Of a DNA stretch of 11,452 nt, positions 1 through 6,429 are shown piece after piece (positions within the stretch are counted from its first letter, which is position 1; every line of letters begins with the position of its first letter). A program made the translations under genes and the position numbers. The notes under the pieces are model-generated. The model was not told where the DNA came from and searched no databases. It was given only the letters and a program-made list of their open reading frames with translations. The stretch is from an uncultured Alphaproteobacteria bacterium (GTDB taxonomy: Bacteria > Pseudomonadota > Alphaproteobacteria > Micavibrionales > Micavibrionaceae), in assembly GCA_937124505.1 (NCBI GenBank), contig CAKZKV010000257.1, forward strand, positions 1 through 11,452. Direction: 5' to 3'.

Positions 1-53
1 TGGATGAACGGACACGCAGCAAAACCAGCATTAACGAATTGCTGCGCGGCTAA
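1..53 (+). CDS. 3' end of an unidentified protein
   Basis: An open frame enters from the left edge and ends in TAA at 51-53. It gives the C-terminal tail DERTRSKTSINELLRG, a charged, helix-prone sequence. Nothing longer is visible, so no family can be named. The frame could be chance, because only 16 codons are seen. The next gene lies on the same strand about 120 bases downstream. Confidence 0.45.
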   Translation, partial: DERTRSKTSINELLRG

Positions 54-101
54 CGAGTTTACCTATGTATCTATTTTTCCAGAAATCAAGATAAGGGTCT
101 T

Positions 102-130
102 TTGGCTGGCGTCATATCAGACTTTATTTT
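102..130 (+). promoter_or_regulatory. possible sigma-70-type promoter for the acetyltransferase gene
   Basis: TTGGCT (102-107) and TATTTT (125-130) each match the consensus hexamers at 4 of 6 positions and are 17 bases apart. They lie about 40 bases upstream of the start at 171 in an AT-rich stretch. Such matches are common by chance in AT-rich DNA, so this is only a candidate. Confidence 0.22.
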
Positions 131-170
131 AAGCTTTAAAATCTTGTTTAAATAGAAAGTTTGTTTTGCA

Positions 171-647
171 ATGGAGTCCATAGAGATTTCTGAGTGTTTA
201 ACGCCGACGGACGAAGACCGGATTCTCCGTATCTGGAATAATGTCTACCCTGTACAGGTCATCTTCAGGGAAGCCCCGGAATTTCACGCCTATCTGGATA
301 AGGCTGCCGATGCAAAACATTTCATAAAAAGAGATGATCATCTCAGCGTTATTGCCTGGCTTATGACCTTTAACAGAGACGAAAAAAGATATTTTGTCAT
401 GCTCGTTTCAGACGATATGCAGCAACGGGGAATAGGCAAAGAACTTGTCATGGCAATGAAAAAGGCTGAAAACAACGTTTCAGGCTGGGTTGTAGACTCA
501 GATCATTATCAAAAAGCAGATGGGAAAACGTATCTGTCACCCATGATTTTTTATAAAAAACTTGGTTTTGAAATAACTGATAAAAGTATGACCAGAGATG
601 ATTTTGTAGTCAGAATGATCACATGGGGGCGTGCTATCAAAAAATGA
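171..647 (+). CDS. GNAT-family N-acetyltransferase
   Basis: A 158-residue protein with the GNAT fold signature. Motif A, the acetyl-CoA pyrophosphate loop, is seen as the strand RYFVMLVSDD followed by QQRGIGKEL (about residues 84-104). Motif B near the C-terminus reads SPMIFYKKLGFEI. It is expected to be a cytoplasmic acetyl-CoA-dependent acetyltransferase; the substrate cannot be told. The ATG at 171 is the first in frame and has only a weak AGAAAG ribosome site. The stop overlaps the next gene's start by four bases (ATGA at 644-647), suggesting translational coupling. The gene is clearly more AT-rich than its downstream neighbours, which hints at a different origin. Family assignment is firm; a link to copper rests only on position. 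Confidence 0.85.
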   Translation: MESIEISECLTPTDEDRILRIWNNVYPVQVIFREAPEFHAYLDKAADAKHFIKRDDHLSVIAWLMTFNRDEKRYFVMLVSDDMQQRGIGKELVMAMKKAENNVSGWVVDSDHYQKADGKTYLSPMIFYKKLGFEITDKSMTRDDFVVRMITWGRAIKK

Positions 648-1024
648 GACAACAGTTCAGACCCCGCCGCGTTTTTCCCTTTCTAAACATCTTTTTGATG
701 CTGGCGATTCTTGTTTCCGGTCTGAACCCGATTTTCTGTACCTATCTCAAATCTTCAACCCTGTTGATGGAGATCTGTTCTGCCAGTGGAATTAAAACCA
801 TTGAAGTTGACCTTTCCACAGATAAGCAACCCGGCGGGTCAACAAAAAAGACCTGCCCTTATTGCCTTGCCTCCCATCTGACGCCGGACATTCCGATATC
901 TGAGACACTGGAGGCAACGCAAACCCGGATCGCGTTTTCTTATGTTTTGCCTAAAAATGAACAATCTGTTTTCACGGCAAAAACAGACCCCTATAAAGCC
1001 CGCGCCCCGCCTGTTTTGTTATAA
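644..1024 (+). CDS. DUF2946-type small secreted or membrane-anchored protein of a copper locus
   Basis: A 126-residue protein if started at 644, where ATG overlaps the preceding stop as ATGA. An upstream in-frame start at 623 is possible but would lie inside the acetyltransferase gene. A basic N-terminus (MRQQFRPRR) and a hydrophobic stretch at about residues 11-30 form a signal peptide or anchor. Typical DUF2946 landmarks follow: ICSASG in the first half, a CPYCLASH cysteine pair with nearby histidine, and a C-terminal KARAPPVLL (the family usually ends in a RAPP-like motif). DUF2946 genes often sit beside copper-type TonB-dependent receptors, as here. The function is unknown; the Cys and His residues would suit periplasmic metal handling, but that is inference. 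Confidence 0.8.
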   Translation: MRQQFRPRRVFPFLNIFLMLAILVSGLNPIFCTYLKSSTLLMEICSASGIKTIEVDLSTDKQPGGSTKKTCPYCLASHLTPDIPISETLEATQTRIAFSYVLPKNEQSVFTAKTDPYKARAPPVLL

Positions 1025-1080
1025 TTTTTGGCATTAGTGCGTCCATATATAACTTTGGCCAAACAACGTGGAATACTGTC

Positions 1081-1133
1081 ATTACACGGCCCTGTCCGTG
1101 TAATCCATGGATGACCCGCATAAAGCGGGTCAT
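1081..1133. repeat. pair of adjacent perfect hairpins (REP-like)
   Basis: Two inverted repeats lie side by side. The first has 9-base arms ATTACACGG (1081-1089) and CCGTGTAAT (1096-1104) around a 6-base loop. The second has 9-base arms ATGACCCGC (1111-1119) and GCGGGTCAT (1125-1133) around a 5-base loop. The palindrome CCATGG (1105-1110) joins them. Neither is followed by a T-run, so they are not ordinary intrinsic terminators. The GGATGACCCGC...GCGGGTCATGACGG form resembles dispersed intergenic palindromes of many proteobacteria. They could limit read-through or stabilise the upstream transcript's 3' end. Confidence 0.7.
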
Positions 1134-1164
1134 GACGGGAACGAAGGAAGCTTTATCTATATTT

Positions 1165-1249
1165 TTGCGCACCAATGCCTGATTTTTATCTTCTTTAAAA
1201 ACACAACCAACCCGCAAAGCCTGAAACTTGCGGATACGAATAATCAGGA
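1165..1249 (+). promoter_or_regulatory. leader region of the copper receptor gene
   Basis: This stretch holds a weak promoter candidate (TTGCGC at 1165-1170 and TATCTT at 1187-1192, 16-base spacer). It also holds a leader hairpin, CCGCAA (1212-1217) pairing with TTGCGG (1228-1233) across a 10-base loop, and a good ribosome site AGGA (1246-1249) seven bases before the ATG at 1257. The hairpin does not hide the ribosome site. No known metal-regulator box was recognised. Confidence 0.3.
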
Positions 1250-1256
1250 AAAAATT

Positions 1257-3341
1257 ATGAACAAACTGAAATTAAGCGCGGCATGTGCCTCGCTGGTCTT
1301 ATGCACTTATCTGGTCTCTCCTGCCCATGCAGCAGAGACCATGGCCCTTGATCCGATTACGATTGAAGCGCCGATGATCTCTTATCCCGCCACCTCTTCT
1401 TACACACTGGATGGAAAGGCTCCCTCCGCACGTCCTTACAGTGATGGCGCGGATTACCTGCAATCTTTACCGGGCATTACCGCCAGCCGCTTTGGCGGTC
1501 ACGGCCTTGATGTCTTCTTACGTGGCCAGTCCGAAGGACGCGTGAATGTCGTCAGTGGCGAAACCTATACCTTTGGCGGATGCCCGAACCGTATGGACCC
1601 CCCGACCGCTTATCTTAATCTGGGCGCGCAGGACGAAATCACTGTTGTCCGTGGCTACCAGTCCGTCCTGAACGGCTTTGGCGGAACGGGCGGCAGCATT
1701 ATCGTTGAACAGGAACCGCCGGAATTTGGAGAGGATCTTTCTCATGAAGGCTTCCTCAGCGGCGGTTATGACAGTAACAGCGATACGCAGCATGCTGGTG
1801 CGCGGTTCACAGCCGGAACAGCAGAAGGTTATGCCAAGGCCTATGCCTCCTACAAAAATGCGGAAAATTATGAGGACGGGGACGGAGATCAGGTACGCTC
1901 CGCCTTTGAGGAACGCTCCGGCGGGGTGATGTTGGGATATACGCCGGAAGGCACGCATCTTTATGCAGGCATTGATTTCCACAGAATTGACGATGCGCTC
2001 TTTCCCGGCTCCGGCATGGATTCACCCTTATCGGAAGGCAAGACATTCAAGGCCGGGCTGGAACATGAGGTTGGCGGAGAGATTATCAATTCATGGGAAC
2101 TCAGCGGTTATGCCTCTCTGGTTGATCATGTGATGGACAATTACAGCTTGCGACCCCAAACGGCGGCATTACCGCTTCTTGTTGATTCAGACTCCGATAC
2201 ATACGGCCTGAAACTGGAAAGCGATCTGAATTTCGGGGTACAGCCGGTTGAAGGCCTGATCGAGTGGCGGCGCAATAACCGAAACGCCGACAGATTCCGT
2301 AATGACACCGGCGCGCTGCAATCTCTTTTGTGGCCAGACATTACGATTGACGAAATCGGTCTGGCGCTGGAAACCACCTATGACCTGGGCATGACAAGCC
2401 GGGTGATTGCAGGCGGGCGTTACGATTATGTGCATGCCGATTACGGACGGGCGAATGAAGCCGCTCCGGCTGGTGGCGGGCTGAGCCCCAACAATATCTA
2501 CACCCAGTTTTACGGCACAACGGCCTCCGCAGAGACGGAACATAATTTGGGGGGATTGCTGCGTCTTGAACATGATATGGCGCCGGATACCATGCTCTAT
2601 GCGGGCCTGAGCCGTGCAGTCAGAACCGCAGACGCCACAGAGCGCGGACTGGCAAATTACATGGGAACCGGTGGCGCGGCCTCCTGGGTCGGGAACCCGG
2701 ACATCAAACCGGAAAAGCACCATCAGCTGGATGCCGGGGTTGAATGGCAAACATCCAGAGGGCAGTTCGGCAGCTCCGTCTATGCCAATCTGGTTCAGGA
2801 TTACATCCTCCGGGATTCCGCGCGGACGCAATCCGGCATTCTGGTGAATTTTCCAAATGCTGATGTCTACCGCAACGTAGATGCCTTCCTGACCGGCTTT
2901 GAATTGCACGGTCAATGGCAACTCGCACCCGACTGGACTGTCACCGGGGATGCGACCTATACGTTTGGAGAAGACATCGACGCCGGGCAGGCCTTGCCAC
3001 AAATTCCACCCCTGCAAGGGAAAATTGGTTTGACATGGCAAGCTCTGGATTATCTGGAACTGGGAACGACCATGCACTGGGCGATGAAGCAATCACGCGT
3101 TGATACCAACCCGCTGACCGGCACGGGACGCGATGTTGGCAAGACTGGCGGCTATGCGGTATTTGATCTGGAAGGGACATTGACGGAGATCGGCCCGGCC
3201 TCCCTGAACTTTGGTGTGACCAACATCTTTGATAAAACCTATGCATCGCACCTCAACCGCTCGAACATCTCCGATCCGACGGAAATTCAGGTGAATGAGC
3301 CGGGCCGCAGCTTTTATCTGCAACTGAGCATTCCGTTTTAA
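1257..3341 (+). CDS. oprC: TonB-dependent copper receptor (OprC/NosA type)
   Basis: A 694-residue outer-membrane receptor predicted to import copper using TonB energy. The ATG at 1257 is chosen because an AGGA ribosome site precedes it and a clean signal peptide follows (MNKLKLSAACASLVLCTYLV, cleaved after SPAHA); an in-frame ATG at 1107 would add 50 unlikely residues. A TonB-box-like DPITIEAP follows the cleavage site. The plug domain, about residues 45-160, contains GGCPNRMDPPTAYL; its C109-M113 matches the CxxxM copper motif of Pseudomonas OprC. Phrases such as VDHVMDNYSLRP also resemble the copper-receptor subfamily. The beta-barrel fills the rest and ends in the terminal Phe of LQLSIPF. 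It lies between a DUF2946 gene and a TonB gene. Copper, rather than another metal or a chelate, is inferred from the subfamily. Confidence 0.9.
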   Translation: MNKLKLSAACASLVLCTYLVSPAHAAETMALDPITIEAPMISYPATSSYTLDGKAPSARPYSDGADYLQSLPGITASRFGGHGLDVFLRGQSEGRVNVVSGETYTFGGCPNRMDPPTAYLNLGAQDEITVVRGYQSVLNGFGGTGGSIIVEQEPPEFGEDLSHEGFLSGGYDSNSDTQHAGARFTAGTAEGYAKAYASYKNAENYEDGDGDQVRSAFEERSGGVMLGYTPEGTHLYAGIDFHRIDDALFPGSGMDSPLSEGKTFKAGLEHEVGGEIINSWELSGYASLVDHVMDNYSLRPQTAALPLLVDSDSDTYGLKLESDLNFGVQPVEGLIEWRRNNRNADRFRNDTGALQSLLWPDITIDEIGLALETTYDLGMTSRVIAGGRYDYVHADYGRANEAAPAGGGLSPNNIYTQFYGTTASAETEHNLGGLLRLEHDMAPDTMLYAGLSRAVRTADATERGLANYMGTGGAASWVGNPDIKPEKHHQLDAGVEWQTSRGQFGSSVYANLVQDYILRDSARTQSGILVNFPNADVYRNVDAFLTGFELHGQWQLAPDWTVTGDATYTFGEDIDAGQALPQIPPLQGKIGLTWQALDYLELGTTMHWAMKQSRVDTNPLTGTGRDVGKTGGYAVFDLEGTLTEIGPASLNFGVTNIFDKTYASHLNRSNISDPTEIQVNEPGRSFYLQLSIPF

Positions 3342-4112
3342 ATGGGCAAACTCTGCGCCATAAAATTTAAACACCCCCGCCCTTTGTCCGGCAGATTTCG
3401 GATGAAAGGCGGGATCATTTCATTATGCTTTTCCCTTTTGCTGCATCTTGCTTTGGCGGGGGGCCTGATGCTGATGTTCCTGCAACATATTGATCACCCC
3501 GCCGGCAGCGGTCAGGAACAGGCCACACAGCCGATTTTCGTGACGATTGTTTATGATCAAAGTGACGACGACGACACGCCGGAGGTTCTGAGTATTGTAA
3601 AAACAGAACAGAAACCGCTCCCTGAAGACCAACCGGAACAGGAAGAAGAAACAAACGAGATTGAGCCATTACAAATTCTCTCCGGCACAATCCCCCTGCC
3701 GGAACCGAAAAAGAAAAAAGAACGGAAAGCCTCCGCCCCTGTGCCACAGCGGGCCGCCACGACACCGGCAAAGGGACAAACACAACCGCCGCAGCATTAT
3801 AGTGGACAAAGCGCCGCAGCGGACATCCTCTATCGTGAGCAGGTGCGTGCGGAAATTAACCGTCACAGGCTTTACCCGCGGCTGGGGCGGAAACGCAAAC
3901 TGGAAGGTGAAGCCGTGATCCGGCTGGAGGTTTTGCGGAGTGGGACAATCGCTTCGCAATCCTTTGTCAAAAGCAGCGGACATCATATTCTGGATCAGGC
4001 CGCGTGGGAGATGGTAAAGGCCTCCGACCCCCTGCCCGAAGTTCCTGCCTCCATCAAAGCCGTCCCGCTCAGGATCGACGTACCGCTCGCCTTCCGCTTA
4101 AAGGGGGAGTGA
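3342..4112 (+). CDS. tonB: TonB-family energy transducer for the copper receptor
   Basis: A 256-residue protein of TonB architecture. It has a short basic cytoplasmic N-terminus and one membrane helix at about residues 23-46 (IISLCFSLLLHLALAGG...). A long periplasmic linker follows, rich in Glu, Pro and Lys (PLPEPKKKKERK). The C-terminal TonB domain, about residues 165-254, has YREQVRAEINRHRLYP, GEAVIRLEVLRSG, KSSGHHILDQAAWEMV and a closing VPLAFRL. It would carry proton-motive force from ExbB/ExbD, not seen here, to the receptor. Its ATG directly follows the receptor's TAA with no clear ribosome site, suggesting re-initiation. The in-frame ATG at 3402 (MKGGIISLCF) is an alternative giving 236 residues. 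Adjacency suggests a partner dedicated to this receptor. Confidence 0.87.
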   Translation: MGKLCAIKFKHPRPLSGRFRMKGGIISLCFSLLLHLALAGGLMLMFLQHIDHPAGSGQEQATQPIFVTIVYDQSDDDDTPEVLSIVKTEQKPLPEDQPEQEEETNEIEPLQILSGTIPLPEPKKKKERKASAPVPQRAATTPAKGQTQPPQHYSGQSAAADILYREQVRAEINRHRLYPRLGRKRKLEGEAVIRLEVLRSGTIASQSFVKSSGHHILDQAAWEMVKASDPLPEVPASIKAVPLRIDVPLAFRLKGE

Positions 4113-4156
4113 CAGTTCTGTAGAGATTCATTCGACCACCCCGCAAACCCTATTGC

Positions 4157-4191
4157 GTTGCAAAACATTTTTTTGCGAAATTTGTTGCAAA
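4157..4191 (+). promoter_or_regulatory. candidate ScfR/PccR-type operator upstream of the citrate lyase genes
   Basis: The 146-base gap before the lyase gene holds TTTGCGAA (4172-4179), four bases, then GTTGCAAA (4184-4191). This matches TTTGCAAA-N4-TTTGCAAA, the site described for the Rhodobacter short-chain acyl-CoA regulator PccR, at 14 of 16 positions with exact spacing. A second GTTGCAAA lies at 4157-4164. The ScfR/RamB regulators control acetate and propionate metabolism, which would suit an acetyl-CoA-producing or -consuming enzyme. The regulator gene is not in the window, and no convincing -35/-10 pair was found nearby. The operator is inferred from remembered consensus. Confidence 0.45.
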
Positions 4192-4258
4192 CCCCTTTTA
4201 AATATGGCTCCACTTCATTTATATAAGAGGTTAATCATTTAAAAACAGAATAGGTGCT

Positions 4259-5581
4259 ATGCAGATAACAGGTATGTATTGGGGCGCGAAGCTCCTGAAA
4301 ATGGTGGACTTTCCAACCGCGGAAGTTTTGGGGCCGGACGCTGATCAGGACGAGATCAAAAGCATGATTGACCGCTGGGGCTCCGTGTTTGTGAAGCCCA
4401 TCTTCAAGGGCGGTGTCGGCAAGAAAGGCAAGGCCGGTCTGGTCGGGCGCGCCAAGGACGTTCGTACGGCATTGCAGGAAAAGGAACGCCTGTACTTTGC
4501 CAAGCACCAGCACGGGAACACCTTCGCCAAGGCGGAGGGCGTGACCTTTGAAAGCGCCATTCCGGCAGAGCAGGAAGTTTATGTGTCGATTACAGATTCC
4601 ACCAAATTCCGCGCGCCCGTCCTGACCATTACACACCATGGCGGCGTGGACGTGGAAGAGCTTGGCCCGGATAAAATCGCCAGCGTACCGTTCGACCCTC
4701 TCACAGGCCTGAGCGGGGCGGTCGTCTCCGAAGCGTTGCGGAAAATCAACGCCCCGGACAACCTGCTGAGCCCATTGGTGCAAAACCTGCCGAAGCTGTG
4801 GGATCTGTTCCATGATTACGGCATGTCGATGCTGGAACTGAACCCGGTACGCATGATGCCGAATGATAAAGGACGGCTTGTGCCTGTGGCCTGTGATTTC
4901 AAATGTGCGTTCGATGTCGATGACCCGGCGTGGAAACGCCTGAACCTGCCGGAGTCTTTGTTCAGTGCCGACCTCTCCGATTTCGAACTGGAGGTCAACC
5001 AGCTCCGCACCTATCAGGGGCAATCAGACGTGTTCGTCACAAACGAGGACGGCACGATTACTGCCATGACATTTGGTGGCGGTGCCAGCACACTTGTCAC
5101 CGAACTTCTGGACAAGCGCGGCACGATCTCCTCTGACTTCGGCGGCAACCCGCCCTATGAGAAAATGCGCGAAATCAGCGCCATTGTTTACAAATACTGG
5201 CTGGAGCAGAGTAACGTGCTGTTCATTATCGGCGGCAAGGCCAATAACACGGATATCTATGAAACTTTCCGCGCCATGGCGGACGCACTGCGGGACTATT
5301 TCAACACGCACGGGCCAAAACCACTCTTCGTTGTAGTCGGGCGCGGCGGCCCCAATCTGGTGCGCGGGCTGGAAACACTGGCCGATACGCTGGATAACCT
5401 GAAAATCCCGTACCGCATGTTCGGTCATGATTCCGCTATGAGCAAGGTGGTGGATTACGCCGCAGCCATAGACGACTGGATGGAAAATGAGGGCGGCAAG
5501 GCAGAAATCGCGCGCGCCATGGGCATTGACGTCAAGGAAAAGAACACAGATTCCAACGCCCCTTTAAAAAAAGCAGCATAG
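4259..5581 (+). CDS. aclB: ATP-citrate lyase, SucC-like citrate-binding subunit
   Basis: A 440-residue cytoplasmic protein with an ATP-grasp domain (about residues 1-240) followed by the citrate-binding flavodoxin-like domain. It resembles the N-terminal part of animal ACLY and bacterial AclB more than true succinyl-CoA synthetase beta. Telling features are HHGGVDVEELGPD and LELNPVRM in the ATP-grasp part; then FGGGAST (G273-T278), IIGGKANNT (N329 and T331 correspond to ACLY N346 and T348) and GRGGPN (R362 corresponds to ACLY R379). In ACLY these positions bind citrate. With the next gene's product it should form ATP-citrate lyase (citrate + ATP + CoA to acetyl-CoA + oxaloacetate). An AGGTG ribosome site lies very close to the ATG at 4259; a Met at 4274 is an alternative start. 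The divergence suggests the variant called type II lyase in Magnetococcus and tubeworm symbionts, but that needs a tree. Confidence 0.82.
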   Translation: MQITGMYWGAKLLKMVDFPTAEVLGPDADQDEIKSMIDRWGSVFVKPIFKGGVGKKGKAGLVGRAKDVRTALQEKERLYFAKHQHGNTFAKAEGVTFESAIPAEQEVYVSITDSTKFRAPVLTITHHGGVDVEELGPDKIASVPFDPLTGLSGAVVSEALRKINAPDNLLSPLVQNLPKLWDLFHDYGMSMLELNPVRMMPNDKGRLVPVACDFKCAFDVDDPAWKRLNLPESLFSADLSDFELEVNQLRTYQGQSDVFVTNEDGTITAMTFGGGASTLVTELLDKRGTISSDFGGNPPYEKMREISAIVYKYWLEQSNVLFIIGGKANNTDIYETFRAMADALRDYFNTHGPKPLFVVVGRGGPNLVRGLETLADTLDNLKIPYRMFGHDSAMSKVVDYAAAIDDWMENEGGKAEIARAMGIDVKEKNTDSNAPLKKAA

Positions 5582-5595
5582 AACATAGTTAAGGA

Positions 5596-5809
5596 AAATA
5601 AAATTAATAGAACCACCAATACACGGAGACACTAAGCTATTTTTTGTACTTGCCATCCTGAACCTGCTTCAGGATCTTTACAAATCAAAGACTTAAGATT
5701 CCGAAACAATCCCGGACCTGATCCGAGACGCAATGACGGAGTTAGAATCTTTGCAATTGGCCAAATCAAAACTTGGTGTCTTTGTGCCTTGGTGGTTAAG
5801 AAATAAAAT
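5596..5809. mobile_element. nested inverted-repeat element between the two lyase genes (MITE-like)
   Basis: This fills nearly all of the 254-base gap between the subunit genes and has no open reading frame of note. Outer arms of 26 bases (5611-5636 and 5772-5797) are inverted copies matching at 21 of 26 positions; they begin AACCACCAA and contain GACAC. Inside is a perfect hairpin, ATCCTGAA (5655-5662) with TTCAGGAT (5668-5675). A second pair of arms, AAGATTC (5695-5701) and GAATCTT (5745-5751), encloses CGGA/TCCG. The direct repeat AAATAAAAT flanks the whole (5596-5604 and 5801-5809) and could be a 9-base target duplication, though it is low-complexity. The pieces resemble widely dispersed intergenic repeats. 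It may reduce coupling between the subunits or affect mRNA folding. Confidence 0.6.
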
Positions 5810-5835
5810 ACAAAACAAATAAGGACGATTGAAAA

Positions 5836-6429
5836 ATGCCCCAGACACAAAAACAGCCTCTCTTCTGGCAGGACTTTGAACAGAGTTATACAGGAATTAC
5901 GTCTCTGGAAGACCTTGCCACCAAAGACGACCGCGTGTGCGTGATCAATATCATGGGCGGGGAGAGCAAGACCGTTACCCCCATCAGCCATGTTTATTCC
6001 GGCGGCAATATCGTTTGCGGCACCATGCCGGGGCGGCGCGGATCAGCCATGAAAACCGCAGCGGGTGACATCCCCGTTTACAACAATATTGCCGAGGCCG
6101 TCAAAGCTGGCCATGTTTTTAATACAGTCGTCGTTTACGTCCCGCCTGCCGGGGTGAAAGACGCCGTGATTGAGGCGGTGGACGAAAATCCCGGCCTGAA
6201 GAAAGTTATCATCCTGACGGAAAAAGTGTCTCTGCGTGATGCGCGGATTATCCGCCGCTATTGCCAGTTGCGCCAGATCGACGTCTTTGGCTCGGCGATG
6301 CACATAATCATGTGCGCCTTGGCGGCGCTCTGGGCGGCAGCGCCCCGGAAGAATCCCTCGTCCCCGGCTCTGTTGCCGTGTTTTCCAACTCCGGAAACTT
6401 TACGACAACGATTGCAACATATTTGCTGA
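5836..6429 (+). CDS. N-terminal open frame of the split lyase subunit (CoA-binding domain)
   Basis: As annotated without correction, this frame would encode 197 residues. Residues 1-152 are the SucD-like CoA-binding Rossmann domain: SHVYSGGNIVCGTMPGRRGS, then AGDIPVYNNIAEAVKAG, TVVVYVPPAGVKDAVIEAVD and VIILTEKVSLRDARIIRRYC, matching the order seen in succinyl-CoA synthetase alpha. After VFG at 150-152 the sequence becomes SAMHIIMCALAALWAAAP, which no longer fits the family and ends at 6429. That tail is the out-of-frame product. On its own the fragment lacks the phosphohistidine and would be inactive. Confidence 0.6.
   Translation: MPQTQKQPLFWQDFEQSYTGITSLEDLATKDDRVCVINIMGGESKTVTPISHVYSGGNIVCGTMPGRRGSAMKTAAGDIPVYNNIAEAVKAGHVFNTVVVYVPPAGVKDAVIEAVDENPGLKKVIILTEKVSLRDARIIRRYCQLRQIDVFGSAMHIIMCALAALWAAAPRKNPSSPALLPCFPTPETLRQRLQHIC

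Noticed and set aside
1107..1256. Extending the copper receptor to the upstream ATG at 1107
   Set aside because: It would put about 50 residues before a perfect signal peptide and run through a REP-like hairpin; the ATG at 1257 has a good ribosome site.
2187..3092. Minus-strand open frame of 301 codons opposite the copper receptor gene
   Set aside because: The plus strand encodes unmistakable receptor barrel sequence throughout; the minus frame shows only low-complexity, shadow-like sequence.
4235..5023. Minus-strand open frame of 262 codons over the SucC-like gene
   Set aside because: It is a shadow of the ATP-grasp coding sequence and has no independent signal.
6283..6296. Programmed -1 ribosomal frameshifting in the lyase gene
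   Set aside because: No heptameric slip sequence and no obvious downstream pseudoknot or internal ribosome site; a lost base explains the data more simply.
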